A stretch of DNA of 64,000 bases, taken from positions 3,276,799 to 3,340,798 of the forward strand of contig JABBOT010000004.1 of assembly GCA_016165875.1 (NCBI GenBank). The letters run 5' to 3'. This document shows positions 12,076 through 24,084 of the stretch, in pieces. Both the position numbers and the translations under genes were made by a program. Numbering within the stretch: position 1 is the first letter of the stretch; each line of letters opens with the position of its first letter. The stretch is from Acanthopleura granulata (taxonomy: Eukaryota > Mollusca > Polyplacophora > Chitonida > Chitonidae). A model generated the notes under the pieces. The model ran no database searches, was not told the origin of the DNA, and worked only from the letters and a program-made list of their open reading frames with translations.

Positions 12076-12680
12076 CTGAAAAGAATACAACCCATGACAA
12101 TGTACCTCTGTACAATCAATTTGATGACAAGTTCAAATCCATTTATGAGAATATCCCCATGCTGGCTGGTTATCTGGCTTGTGTTTACCAAATTTGTGTT
12201 ACAGACCAGATAAACTGTTTCCAGATAAACTGACTCATCGACAGCTATGCCTTCCAATTTATCCCCAGCCAATGGGGAAGCGCGATAAAAATACCAGTCA
12301 GTGCACTAAGCCTGTCCGACAGACTACACTGCACAGTCCGTGTTACAGCATAGGCAATAATCATTCAAAATGCACAAAATCGCTTATATCTCTGATAATC
12401 ATGTCATCTCTTGGCACAGATACATTGTTAAAAATTACTTTTACATGTGGATAATCTGAATTAAAACTGCAACTTTCATGACTTTACAAGAAAAGCAAAA
12501 CTGACTGGCACATTCAAGTGCAACAAAAACTATGCAACAGACAATTAAACAAAAAAATTTTTTTTCAAAATATATAAATAAATTTCAAAACTGAGTGGAA
12601 ATGACTAAATAGCCTCGGTCGCTATACTGTATACTACACAGACACCATCTGCCTTTATTATACATGTATAGCATGCAAAG

Positions 12681-12917
12681 CTACTTTATTAATTCAAGGC
12701 ATAAACAAGTCACAATAAAGAAATTCTCCGGTGTAGTCTCTTCGATGTTTTCGACAAATTGGTCGCTTTTTATAAATGGGAGGCTTCCTTCCCAACTGTC
12801 TTTACCACAACAGTTGCATATATACCTAGGATTTCTGGCTGTGAACTGAGCCCGTAATACAGTATATGCTGATGCCACATGCTTAAACATTGTCCTCACA
12901 GCCATGACAGCTAACAC
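12681..12917 (-). other. Unassigned 78-codon open frame
   Basis: The frame starts with a basic, hydrophobic N-terminus of the kind seen in mitochondrial presequences and contains CNCCGK. No family is recognised and no splice or promoter evidence supports it. It lies in the intron between Cys-rich exons A and B, and chance is the simplest explanation. Confidence 0.15.
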
Positions 12918-13279
12918 TTGTAATCAACCACTACTGACAAACTCTTATCACACTAACCATCCCTTATCTGTTCTTGTCCTGTGGTAAGTTATGAGTTTGG
13001 GGATTTTCAGATAATATTACTCTCAGAGTAGAGATGGCCACTCTTGATCTAGCTTCCTTAAAGCTAATATGGCAAACATTCACATGCTGGTAGAATAGCT
13101 GGCTTATGTTTAGCAAGTCTGCGTTACAGACCAGACAACTACCTCATTGTTGTCAAAACTTAGTTTAGTCGCTTTTCTCACCAATTCTGCTCTTGTTTTC
13201 ACTACTCATCACCAAACTTTCTCCAGAATTATACATGAAATACATGATAAATTGTTAACACTACATTATTTCCACATAC

Positions 13280-13584
13280 CTCTGCTTTGATTCCATAAGA
13301 GTTCATCCCTAACTTTGTGGAGTTGCGATTCGTTATTAGACAGTCATATGAAGTGCTTTGGGAATTTAAAGAACTTGTCACTGCGGTAGAATTTTCAAGA
13401 CAGGTTTTACTGTGACTTTTCAGCATTCTGAAGCATGGCGAGCAGTAAAATCCAGTTTTTACTTTGGGAAAAAGGTAGGAACACCTTTGCCTGTGAAAGC
13501 CCCTTGGGCGCCTTTCAAATGGTTTCTTGCAATGTTTGCACAAATCCTTGTCCTCAGATTTCATGTCTCTATCCATTGGCATGA
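13280..13584 (-). CDS. Cys-rich 5' exon A of the zinc-finger gene (duplicate of exon B)
   Basis: Its donor GCAGAG|GTATGTG is phase 0, and its 101-codon frame is the same length as exon B. The start codon is either ATG at 13582 or the one at 13576, aligned with the exon B start. Two tandem acceptors (TTTTTCCAG and TTCCAG) allow ends at 13590 or 13584; both leave a short untranslated leader, so A may be the first coding exon. The CKHC...HRQRC...YCSPC module matches exon B nearly residue for residue, while the C-terminal third has diverged. The surrounding intron also shows duplication: the CATGCTGG...TTACAGACCAGA segment at 12.16-12.22 kb recurs at 13.08-13.13 kb. Confidence 0.6.
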
Positions 13585-13879
13585 CTGGAACTGGAAAAAG
13601 AGTAGAACCAATTACATAGTTTAATACTTGTACTTATAAAGCTATGCAAAATAAATGATCAAAAATAAATGTAAAGCATATTGTGATCACATGTTAAAAT
13701 CTATGCGTGTGACTAAAGTCAAAACATATACAATAGCAATTATTTCTAGCACTACATTTACCATACAAATAGATTGTGATATTTAAAACCTTAACGTAAA
13801 CTTTGGAGACAAATGAATGCAAAACTTCAGAACAATACATCAAGAAGCCAGGGTTTCTTATGAGACAGTAGCTCTATTG

Positions 13880-14385
13880 ATTGGGACAAAATTATCACCC
13901 ATTAATTGATGTATGGATGATCAAAATTAAAAATACTATAAAATATGTATCTGGATTCATTTGTACCAATTTTCATTGAAATAAGACAAAAACTGTAAGA
14001 TTAGCATTTTGAAATATATATAAACATATGCTGGATACACAGACAGACAGACAGACAGACAGACAAGCGATCATCAAAATTAAAAATCGCTATTACGAAT
14101 TATGTATCCTGATGTAGTTTATACTTGAACCAAGTTTCGTTGAATTCATACAACTGTAAGCACAGTAGTGTTTTGAAAGAAATGTTAACATGGTGGATGA
14201 ATGTACAGATAGACGGACAACCGATCAACATGGAAAATCGATACTATGAATTATGTAACTTGATGTAGTCTACATTTGACCCAAGTTTCATTGAAATCGG
14301 ACAAAAACTATAGGAGGAGTAACTTTTTGAAGGAAAAGTACACCAATGTCGGACAAACAGACAGACAGAAAGACTGACATATGGA
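13880..14385. repeat. Diverged tandem units with GACA microsatellite
   Basis: Three successive ~150-bp units share TATGTATC/TATGTAAC..TGATGTAGT, CAAGTTTCATTGAA, ACAAAAACT and a following GACAGACAGA or GATAGACGGAC run. The cleanest run is (GACA)n at 14041-14065. The same kind of sequence recurs at 51.4-52.2 kb. Confidence 0.6.
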
Positions 14386-14405
14386 GGACGCTGGAGAACT
14401 TGCTA

Positions 14406-14597
14406 ATTATCCGAATTGGCATTGCAGAAGCCTCTCGAGATCATGCTGGTTTTGGACAAGACGGAGTGGGGGCTCTCGAGCTCAACAACAACACTGTTAA
14501 CATACGTGAAATCACGGGAGTTCGCGAGAGGCCCCCACCCTGTCTCTTCTAAAACCAGCAAGAACTCAAGAGACTTCTATAATGCCTCTTCAGCTTA
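14406..14597. mobile_element. Palindromic MITE-like element, family P (copy 1)
   Basis: The left half (CCGAATTGGCATTGCAGAAG, then CTCTCGAGATCATGCTGG, then GAGTGGGGGCTCTCGAG) is the inverse complement of the right half, which ends TCTATAATGCCTCTTCAGCT. The centre is AACAACAACACTGTTAAC. Further copies lie at 25579-25762 and 57311-57420. Confidence 0.75.
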
Positions 14598-15944
14598 CAC
14601 ATCAGCTCTTCGACTGTGGACCGGCCTAAGGACTGAAATGATGGACCAGACTGGTATTTGTAGTTTTGCAGTGATGTCATAGCAGCTTTAAGCCAATTAA
14701 CAACACTGCCTTTGGTTACGGGACGAGTTTAAAACAAACAACATTTAACCCAGGCAAGACAGGCCTTGAATTAGATTTTGCCATAAAAAAAATGAAAACT
14801 AAAGAGCTTTCAGACAAGAAATTTTTCTGGACAGGTAATCGGAATTTGTCTAGCTTTCAAATATGCCACATCCAGAGAACCTGCCATCCATTAAACTTCA
14901 GCAATCGGCAAAAATCAGCGTTTCGTACACTTAGCCCGATGTAATTTATCACCTCCGCTCTTTGCCAAGTACCGGGTTGCTCGAAAATACGAAGAAAGTT
15001 AAACAATCATTCTAAAGACGACATCTTTATGAGAAAGAAGTGCTACCAAGGCTATACCGTACAGTATTTTCTACATGTACTGGTACATTTTGATGAATGC
15101 ACCTGAAGTACATGTATAAGACAAAGTTAGATGATCATCGATGCTATATCCCAAGAAAACATGATAACCCTTGGAGTATGATTTACCTGTTTCGCGCCAA
15201 TTTTAGTACAATTTTACCACCGAAAACTGCACAAAAACGAACAACTGTCAACTGTACACTTGCTATTGAGATTACCGTGTTTGAGACAGAAGCAAGGTTC
15301 CAGTGGACGCCTAAAACATTTATACTGATTCAGATAAATTAGGGGTTTGAGATTGTAGCTTAATCATGCCCACTTGCAGTGATGTTCAGGTATAAAAATG
15401 CTAGTTCGATTTTGTATCGAAGCGCAGGCCTACAGAAATTGGTGTATACGGATAGCGATTGGCTGTATCTCTGAAGTGTGTTGTAGTACTGCCAGGTAAT
15501 TTCACAGGTATAAGCAGTAATAAATAATGGTTGAAAAAAAGTCCATTCCTTGTGGCTACAATTAAACAGAGAAAAATATCATCCAATGAGCAAGTGCCCC
15601 CCCCCCCATTCTATTTCTATGGCGATAGGACGCTAGTACCTGCATTCCAGCTGATTATTTTGAGAGAATGGTGGTAAATCCCTGATGATATTTGGATATG
15701 TTGTAGGCCAGGCATCTAGTTATTTGACAGTATGCGTCATTTGGGCCAAGGAAAATTAGGGCAGTTTTAGGAGAGTGTTCTTTGTGAAATTACCACATAA
15801 ATATTAAGGCTATTTTTTAGTGTTTTTATACCTGAAGAGTTCGGGGCGTACGCCGTAACCATCCTGTAGGGTTATCCCCCCTGTTGCGCTCTTCTACTCG
15901 CAACCCGTGCCCTTCGCCATTTTAGGACGGTTTGTGAAACGAGA

Positions 15945-18900
15945 ATGTCACTAATTCGTCAAACATTGCAAAGAGTGCCATCTCTACTGCAGCAGTGTAG
16001 CAGGGGTGCTGCAGTTGCTGCATCACGAAGGAACTATGCAGACATGGCATTTACTTTTGCCTCGCCATCAGACGTGAGTTGTCATTTTACCGAACAGCGC
16101 GTTATTTGGTGGGCTTCCAATGTCGCAGCCCGAGACCGCGGGTGATTTCTGAAGAATAGGGTTGTGCTATTGTTCGTCGCTGACCCACTTTGCCCATGTT
16201 AAGTGAGAAAAGGACATTGTTCAATGAACTTACGTCACCCTACCAGGTGACACCACCCTCATGCCCTACGTTGCTCTGACCTTGGGATTTGCATTAGAAA
16301 TGACGCTACCTCTCACATCCCGATACCATCATTTCTAACGTAAATCCTAGTCCATCTAAATGGAATAAGCCAGAATGCTGTTTCCACTGCGCACGACCGG
16401 ATTTCCTTTTGCTGGTAGATAAATAGATCCTCGTGGCTGTGTTAAAGACATTGTAACCATACGCATTCGCACACAATTCAGCCGATTTTGTGGATTTCGT
16501 GTGTCTGTGTGCCATTTGAGACTATGCGTGGGCTCTAGGGCTGTTTGAAGTGGAAAACTCTGTGAAAAGCACAGAAAAAAATAGAATTGAGCTCTATACT
16601 GGCCTGTTGCTGAAGTCTGTAATATTAAGAGATGGACTTGAGTGGCCATGTACTTTTATTTGTGTACCGTATGATCTTCTGCTCATGTGCAGTTAAGCGC
16701 AACTCGAAACTGCTATCTGGATCATTGTTGCACTGTTGCTAGGGCTTCCAATGTCTTAGCCTGAAACTGCGGTCTAAGGGCTTATATACACTGATACATG
16801 TAATCCAAGATTGTTCTGACGTTGGGACTTGCATTAGAAATGACTCTATTGCTCACATCCTGATAGTGTCTTTTCTAATGCAAATCCTAGTCCATCTAGG
16901 ATTCTGACATTCATCGCAACACTGTCCATCACCTGTACTAAAAAAATTGCAGCTCCAAAGTCGATGGAACTGCTTTTGACGAGGTCTGCACTTGTGTCAT
17001 GAAAACTTACCTATATTCAAACTGAATTGACAGAAAAATTTGACAGAAATTTCTTGCCATTCTCAGTTATATTATGAGGATTTGTATTGCAACCGGTTGC
17101 AACCTACAAACTGCAATGAAAACATCTTAGTTTTCAAGATGTTTCTTAGTTTTCAAGATGTTTTCCAAACCAGAACTCTGTTACATTTCAGCACCAATAG
17201 TAGATTACAAGACTTTTCAAAATGGCTGCCAACATAGCCCGAGACCACGGTCTAAGGGTGGCTTATATACATAGATATATTTAACAGTACTTATTTGTAG
17301 TTAGGCCTACCTTGTGGCAATCAGGCATTTGAGTAGTCATTAAAATGGTGGAAGTAAAGAATAATGTGGAAGTTGTCACCATACCATTAGGGTATACCAT
17401 TTGACCTGACCCCAGAATGACAGACTGGACTACATTAAATACAGGAAATAGAGGGGGTGTTACTCAATCTAGATGGAGGGTGTCATTTTAAAATTCTGAT
17501 TGGGGCCTCCGTGGCTGAGTCGGTTAGCATGCTAGTGCAGCGCAGTGACTCAGAAAGCCTCCCACCAATGCGGTCGCTGTAAGTTCAAGTCCAGCTCATG
17601 CTGACTTCCTCTCCGGCCATACATGGGAAAGTCTGCCAGAAACCTGCTCTCACCATAATACTGGCTGTAGTTGTATAAGTGAAATATTCTTGAGTACTTC
17701 ATAAAACACCCATCAAATAAATAAATAAATAAAATTCTGACATTCATTGCAACGCTGAATTCATTACTCATATTCCAAAACATCGCTGCTGATCTCCAAC
17801 TCATAGTGGATGGAACTGCTTTTGATTAGGTCTGCGCTTGTGTCATGCATTTGACCTTGACCCCTTAGATTACTTCCCAGGAATAACGAACAGGTTCCTA
17901 GCCTGTCACATTTATAACCTGTACAAATTTCCAAGCAATGTACAGGTCACACAGGAAGAGTCGCTCGCAGTTGAAAGACATGCAAGTTTTCTAAGTCAAG
18001 AAGATTAAATAATCAAATTTGTCACATGAAGTAAAGTATTGTCATCTAAATGATAAACACAAAATATAGCACAGAGGCAAAGATCCAAAAGTGACAAACT
18101 CAAAGGTACAAGCGTTCTCTTCACGAGTGAAACAACAACAGTGCCATATTGCCAAAAATCACCGCCTGCTGACTGGTTAAGGGCAGTCTGATATATATGT
18201 AAACTTTCGTTTCTGAGCATTCACATCAAAAATAAGCTTCATAAGCTTATTTAATGGGATAAAAGGATAAGAACATATTTAACTTTATTTTCTGAATATT
18301 ACAAAAAAGCACATAGGTTATCAAGGTTATGTTTTTGGCACTTCTTAGCAAATCTCACTTGCAATTTTAGGCCTTTCTATCTCTTTGCCGTTTGTTTCAG
18401 GGTGACTTAACAGTGGTTCTGTGCATATGAGAACCTGTAGGCATATTGTAGAATTTTAATGAGCATATTATTAAACACATTCTTACCGTTAACAGTTCAA
18501 TTAACTGTGTGTTACTTTGTTTTGTATTGCTTAGGTATATTACAACAATGCCAATGTGAAGCAGGTTGATGTACCATCGTTCAGCGGCAGTTTTGGTATC
18601 CTACCCGAACATGTCCCAACTTTAGCTGTTCTCAAGCCAGGTGTTGTATCTGTGTTCGAAGAGGATGGAAGCGTGAAAAAATATTTTGGTAATTATGTAC
18701 ATAATGTACGTTGCTCACAGTATCAAATGCATTATACACAGTCGTCTCAAACTCCTCAAAAATATGACATTTTTTAATAGAGTGAATTTCCCCTATGGAT
18801 CATTTCTAGTAGAATGATTTCTTAGACCTGGAACTGTGTCAAGCCATAGTGGTTTTGTTCCATCTTGTGATGTTTATATCTATGAGCTGCATTCTTCACA

Positions 18901-20756
18901 AGGAAGGTGTTTTCCTATTCAAATTTCCTCTTGAGTATCATCAGCCAGGTGTACGTTACCGTCCTGGTTTACTCACTGACCAATTCAAACAATAAGATTG
19001 TGAAGATCCGGAACCAGGATGACATTTTGCTTTGTGCTCATGCTTTCAAATCTAAACCATGTACAGCATGGCTACATGTGTTTTCCAAGCACAATCTGAT
19101 AAGATGTTGGGAATATCCATATATCAGTGTGAGTGTTGATGCTGGACCGCCGTAAACAGCTCAGTGTGGTTGCAAATGGTCAGCTGGGGCACTTTCAATT
19201 CAACTTTCAGCTGAAAGATTGAGCTGTTTTAAGTAATATGTTGCAGAAGGTGCTTGAGCCATGTACTGAAATCTAAATGGCAGCAATTAGAGCCATGAAG
19301 TCAGCACCAGTGTATTATGTCTCTGTGCCTATAAGCTTTACAATTAAATAATTCCTTTGTTTTTTGTTCAGTTTCAAAATTTCTGAAGTTTGAGATTCAT
19401 CCACTCCAACAGAAGCAGACAGCATTGTTTAATTACTTCTTTTGTTTGAGTTGTGTACCTGAGGCATGTAACACCCTACTAGGGTACAATGGCACTCCTG
19501 TTTATGTGTGGGGAAAACAGGACAGAACTAAAGGAGAGAGCCACCATCCTCCATTGGGTATGGGTATTTTCAAGCTTCTGGCTTCAGGACATGATTCATA
19601 TTCAAGTGAGCAACCTCACTGGCCAAGAGATGATCGCCTTCAGCAAGGCCAAGACAGTTGCTAATTGCTTTGTAGGACATTTTCAAGGTTGCAATAAAAT
19701 GAGCTCTTGATTCTGATTATCTCTCCCAATGCAGTTAGAACAGGCATGAGGGTTTCCTACCTGCTAGTGTACTGTGTGCATAGAAACTTAAAACAGCACG
19801 CAGTTGCTGGAAGTGAGTGCTGTGTTAAACTTAGCACACTAGGTGATTACCAGCTTCCTACTCACTGTGTCAACTTCTGTTTTGTTTTGTACTATTGCAG
19901 TCAGTAGTGGGTCTGTGACTATCAATGATGACTCCTCAGTCCAAGTGTTAGCAGAGGAGGCCCATCCCCTGGACAGACTGGATGCTCAGGTAAATACATG
20001 GCCAGTACTCAGATAACAGATCCAATCATTGCCTAGCGTATGATACATGCACAGCGAAATTTTGTCACGTACTCCCCACTTCATTGCAGAAATAGCTGAT
20101 ATTTGTGAAGACTTCAAAAGCACACCAAAATATATATGTATACATCTATGTATATATTTACATATGTTGGGCTTTTCAGAAATAGTAAGATTTTAGAAAG
20201 CTCATTGTGTACTTCCAATGATCTTTGAAGTTGGGTTGTTGAGAATCACCTTAGGGATCATCCTTAAGTACGTATGCTGAACTTTTTTAATTTATTTTTT
20301 TTTATTTTTCTTTTTTAAATTTTGCGAAAAATATAACCTGGCACTGTGTCGTACAAGTTGTTGAGTATACACTGAACAGATTGGCTCAGCCCTGATGTGT
20401 AAAATTTAGCACATCCAATCCTCAAAGCATACGCTGCAGCAGCCAGTAAATGTCATGATGACCAAATAACAAGTCCAGAGAGAGGAATTGTTTTTTTTTT
20501 TCTTTAATGTATAGAAAAGTACTGTATCCTCAGTGTTACAATGTGGATATCTTTTGCTAGTTTTAATTTCAGGAAAAGGTTAAATGTATGTTCCAAAGAT
20601 GTTTGATTGCAACACTCTTTCCATTTCCTTCAGGCAATCCGCGAAGGTCTAAGCAAGGCACAGCAAGACTTGACCTCTGCTTCATCAGAAAAAGCCAAAG
20701 CTGAAGCTGAGATCGCACTGGAGTGCTACGAGTCTTTACAGAAGGCAATAGAATAA
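15945..20756 (+). CDS. ATP5F1D: ATP synthase F1 subunit delta, mitochondrial
   Basis: Coding exons are 15945-16073, 18535-18688, 19901-19989 and 20634-20756, giving 164 aa (human 168). Donors GAC|GTGAGT, TTTG|GTAATT and CAG|GTAAAT and acceptors TTGCTTAG, TATTGCAG and TTCCTTCAG preserve frame. Residues 1-32 are an Arg/Ser-rich mitochondrial presequence ending near RRNYAD. Exons 2-3 encode the beta-sandwich (VDVPSFSGSFGILPEHVPTL and VLKPGVV, then SSGSVTINDDSSVQVLAEEA), and exon 4 the C-terminal helical hairpin. The protein is the central-stalk subunit next to gamma and epsilon in the F1Fo ATP synthase of the inner membrane. The start is the first ATG after a CG-rich promoter. An AATAAA lies about 200 bp after the stop. 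Introns contain SINEs and hairpin repeats. Confidence 0.96.
16280..16358. repeat. Small hairpin repeat (copy 1) in ATP5F1D intron 1
   Basis: GGGATTTGCATTAGAAATGA faces its inverse complement in CATCATTTCTAACGTAAATC around a ~25-base loop. A second copy at 16820-16897 has the same stem and loop order. Confidence 0.65.
16820..16897. repeat. Small hairpin repeat (copy 2) in ATP5F1D intron 1
   Basis: GGGACTTGCATTAGAAATGA faces TCTTTTCTAATGCAAATCCT. It is homologous to the copy at 16280 and better conserved in its right arm. Confidence 0.65.
16900..17260. repeat. Dispersed repeat (TCTGACATTCATCGCAACAC type)
   Basis: The order of words TCTGACATTCATCGCAAC, GAGGTCTGCA, TTTTCAAGATGTTT, TTACATTTCAG and CTTTTCAAAATGGCTGCCAA is shared with 46690-46975. 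A partial copy at 17731-17850 is interrupted by a SINE. Confidence 0.55.
17490..17740 (+). mobile_element. Full-length family 1 SINE with 10-bp target-site duplication
   Basis: The body at 17500-17730 is bracketed by exact direct repeats AAAATTCTGA at 17490-17499 and 17731-17740. It starts TGGGGCCTCCGTGGCTGAGT with an A-box (TGGCTGAGTCGGTTAGC) and a B-box (AGTTCAAGTCC). The body continues through CTTCCTCTCCGGCCATACAT and ends in ATAAATAAATAAAT. The duplication fits LINE-machinery retroposition and sets the true ends of the family. It lies in ATP5F1D intron 1, inside a copy of an older dispersed repeat. Confidence 0.92.
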
Positions 20757-20961
20757 CTAGGACAATATTTAGGTGTGTTCATTCTTGTGTGGTGCCATCA
20801 GTAATCTACTAGTGCTTCTGCATTATCCAGTCCTGGGCATCCAGCTGGTACTCTCAGCAGATACATTGCTACGTCACACAAGGGGAAAACTAAGCCTGCC
20901 CCATTTTGTGATTTACAGTTTGACAAGAAGTCACTTTCATTATTGTTGTTTCAAAAACTAA

Positions 20962-20967
20962 AATAAA
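20962..20967 (+). terminator. Polyadenylation signal of ATP5F1D
   Basis: A canonical AATAAA lies 206 bp after the ATP5F1D stop codon, in ACTAAAATAAAGTGATG. Confidence 0.65.
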
Positions 20968-21935
20968 GTGATGTATCAGACCCAAGTGTTTTGAAGTTGA
21001 TCTTTCTTGAAGGCATCACCTGTGTTGTAATAGTTCCTGTCAAGTGAAAACATGCCTTTGTAATGCTGATGTTTGCTGTCCTTAAATATTGTTCTCACAA
21101 TCTGGTTTCACCGATTCTTTTGTCTGTTGATCAATTTTATGTGTTTGAGGTGTGTTTTGTCACAGTGAAGCTGTTTCCTCCACTCATGAAGTGGATAGCT
21201 GGGACATGTGGGCAATAATCAGAAACCTTGGGAAACATTTGTTTGATGTCCAGCTCCTGCAGATATCATGGCCATGGCTTGCATTGGTATGAGGAGAAGG
21301 GCTTAGGCTGTCATTCAGGCACGTGGCGAAGACACCTGATATTGACGTAAAACGCTTTACAATGTACCAAATGATGTTTTCATTGAGTAATTTCAACCAC
21401 TACTTCAACACAGCTCACTCAAGAACCTTACTTGTAAAACCATTGTTTCACTTCAAAACCAGTGATGAAACCAGTGGTTGTTATCATTAAAATACATGAG
21501 TTCCAATCATTTTGATGTGTTTCATTAGCCAAAGGGTCACACATTTCACAATGAATCACATTTTGAAATTTTTGATGGAAATTTCATTGGTAACTTAATA
21601 CCAAAAGTTTAACAAATGACTTGCCCCGGCACTCCGGTTTTCTTCACCTATAAAACTTATTGCCATCATATAGAGGAAAATGATCCAGAATAGTGTTAAA
21701 TAAGCGTCAGATAAATCAACATTTTTTGGCTTGGAATCTGATATTGCTTTTATCCCATTACTTTTAATGGCTTTTTTCCGATGTTGACCTACATGTCGTG
21801 CTAATGCTGTCTCACTGGAATATGATGTAGCAAGAAAAACAAGACATCAATAATTGACTCATTCCCATGTTCTAAGTGCCCACCCAAAGAACATTGTACT
21901 TGCGCCAAGGTCATGGATCTTGAGGTGTAAGTTCA

Positions 21936-22070
21936 CAGGTAAGACCGACAACCCGCAGATGGTGGTGGGTTTCCCCTGGGCTCTGCTCCCACCATATTGC
22001 TGGCTGCCTTTGTATATGTGAAATATTCTTGAGTACGGTATAAAACATCAATTAAATATGTCAGATTTTG
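21936..22070 (+). mobile_element. Family 1 SINE, 3' half
   Basis: The copy starts within the body (GACCGACAACCCGCAGATGG) and runs through CTGCTCCCACCATATTGCTGG and AAATATTCTTGAGTACGG to a CATCAATTAAATA tail. Confidence 0.75.
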
Positions 22071-22552
22071 AAGTTTTGACAGATTAGAATCACTAAGAAC
22101 TAGCTGAATGTTTTCCTCTGCAAGCGTTATCCATTTATGAGGCTTCACAAAGTTGGAGTTTACACAATAAACACCAGGTGTTATGAAATACCGAGTTTTC
22201 GAGATGCCATGACAACAGAGTGATGTCCCTTTGTGACTGGATGTTGCCATTTAACAGCACAACAGGGTTAATGTGCATAATTTAACATGTCCTGGTATAT
22301 ATGATATTGTAAATGTGTCGAAAACAGTGAAATATAACTACCGAAGTATGTTGACAGTCATCACGTTGGGCAACAGAAACAAAATTCTGACAGTAGATTC
22401 TTCTGAACACACAAGCTGCCCTGTTAAAGCATAGGTAGGGCCCTTAGGTCATCCAACCCTTCAGTTTCTAAATTTGGATGTGGATTACTGTATGCCTTGA
22501 CGCGTGCCAGTGCCACACGCGACTACAAGCACTGATACATGCCCAGCATACA

Positions 22553-22760
22553 TTTTATTTGATTTATGTTACGCCGTATTTCACTTATGTGACGGCAGTC
22601 ATCATTATGCTGGGAGGAAACTGGGCAATGCTCGGGGGAAAACCACAACTTTCCACAGGTTGCTGGCGGATCTTCCAGCATATGACAGGAGAGGAAGACA
22701 GCATGAACTCAGAGCAATCTCACTGGTGAGAGGAACCGGAGTCATTAAGCTGCAATAGCG
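22553..22760 (-). mobile_element. Family 1 SINE
   Basis: Minus orientation: TTTGATTTATGTTACGCCGT at left, then GGGAGGAAACTGGGCAATGC, then AGAGGAAGACAGCATGAACT, and a head remnant CAATAGCGCACGAACTCCC at right. Confidence 0.8.
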
Positions 22761-23114
22761 CACGAACTCCCGGATCCACAGCAAACAAGGCCACAGCAGA
22801 GTAAGTGTGGGTTAAGCAAAACTGTAAACACTGGTTGGGATAAACCTGTGAGATGACAAGTTTATCAGTTCAAACTGCAACCGAAGTTGACTGCACACTT
22901 GACCTTTTAAGCAAAGACACTTACATGTACACCGCTGTCTACTTTCCCCACACTCGTACACAATACCTCCCCCAACCAATGGCAAGCTAAAATAAGCTAC
23001 CTAGATCACAGGCTAATCATCTCCTATTTATTAAAGTACTTCAGATCACTTTGCCACCATACAAAAAGTTTCATGGTGGTAATTTTGAAGAATGATCCTT
23101 AAAATGAAACAGGT

Positions 23115-23400
23115 TTGTGAGTGAGTGCTTCGGGTTTAATGTCTTGCTTCACAATTTTTCAGTCATGTGACAACGAAGAGTCCATCTGGTGCGTCATATA
23201 GTGTGTATTCTTGTGGCAGGGCAAGTCCATGCTGCCAAAGTACTACCGCTACTTGAACATCATGCCAAAGACACCAGACATGACACCCCACATTATACTG
23301 ACACCGGGGCCAACCAGTGCTGTAACCTTTCTCCAACCTCTCCTGGAAGCAACAAGTAACAGGGTTTATGATTACCAAAGGTAACCTGCTATTGAGAAAC
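23115..23400 (-). mobile_element. Family 2 SINE
   Basis: The left end GGTTTAATGTCTTGCTTCAC, then TTTCAGTCATGTGACAACGA, CTTGTGGCAGGGCAAGTCCA and CACCAGACATGACACCCCAC match the copy at 40744-41095. The tRNA-like head at right is lost. Confidence 0.7.
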
Positions 23401-24084
23401 ATCAGAAAATTATAGCACCTGCTACACAAATGTGTCAAGAGAAGCAGGATCCAGGCCACTGAAACTTTGGACTCCTTTAAAAACAATGTGCAACTACAAT
23501 GTTTAAGATGTTTATGCAACCTCTTGACATGCTCTCAAATTCAGTGTTACAAAAATGATTCAGAGAACACTACCAAAAAAATCCAATGCTCATCTCTATA
23601 TCATCCCCACATCACCTGCATAGTTTCATGAAAACAAGTTGAAAGTTGAAAAATTCAGATTCAGTCTTTTAAAAGAGGATAACTTGAAAAATAGTTCAGG
23701 GAATGTTAGCAGTAGAACATGTGCAAATCGCCATATTTCCCAACACTTTGCAATGTTACGGGTAAATCTCTGGAAAGCTATACAAGTAGAAGGAGCTCAA
23801 ATTACAATGGAAAATAACAAATAAACAACAAAGTTTTCAATATAACTTGATTTTATTATGTGATTTAAAACAGCCGACCCCTTTAACCCATCACTGAATT
23901 GTGAACTACAAGTCAATACAAACTGAATGATGGTACTGGCAAAACTTCACCCTAGGCTACATATTGTATTAGCTCAATGTGAAGACCAAATGCAAACTGT
24001 CACAAAAGTTCTTGGTGCTAATACAGTGCTTCCAGCTACTGCACACAAATTGAATATTTTTTCCACCTAAATAATTAAACGCCA

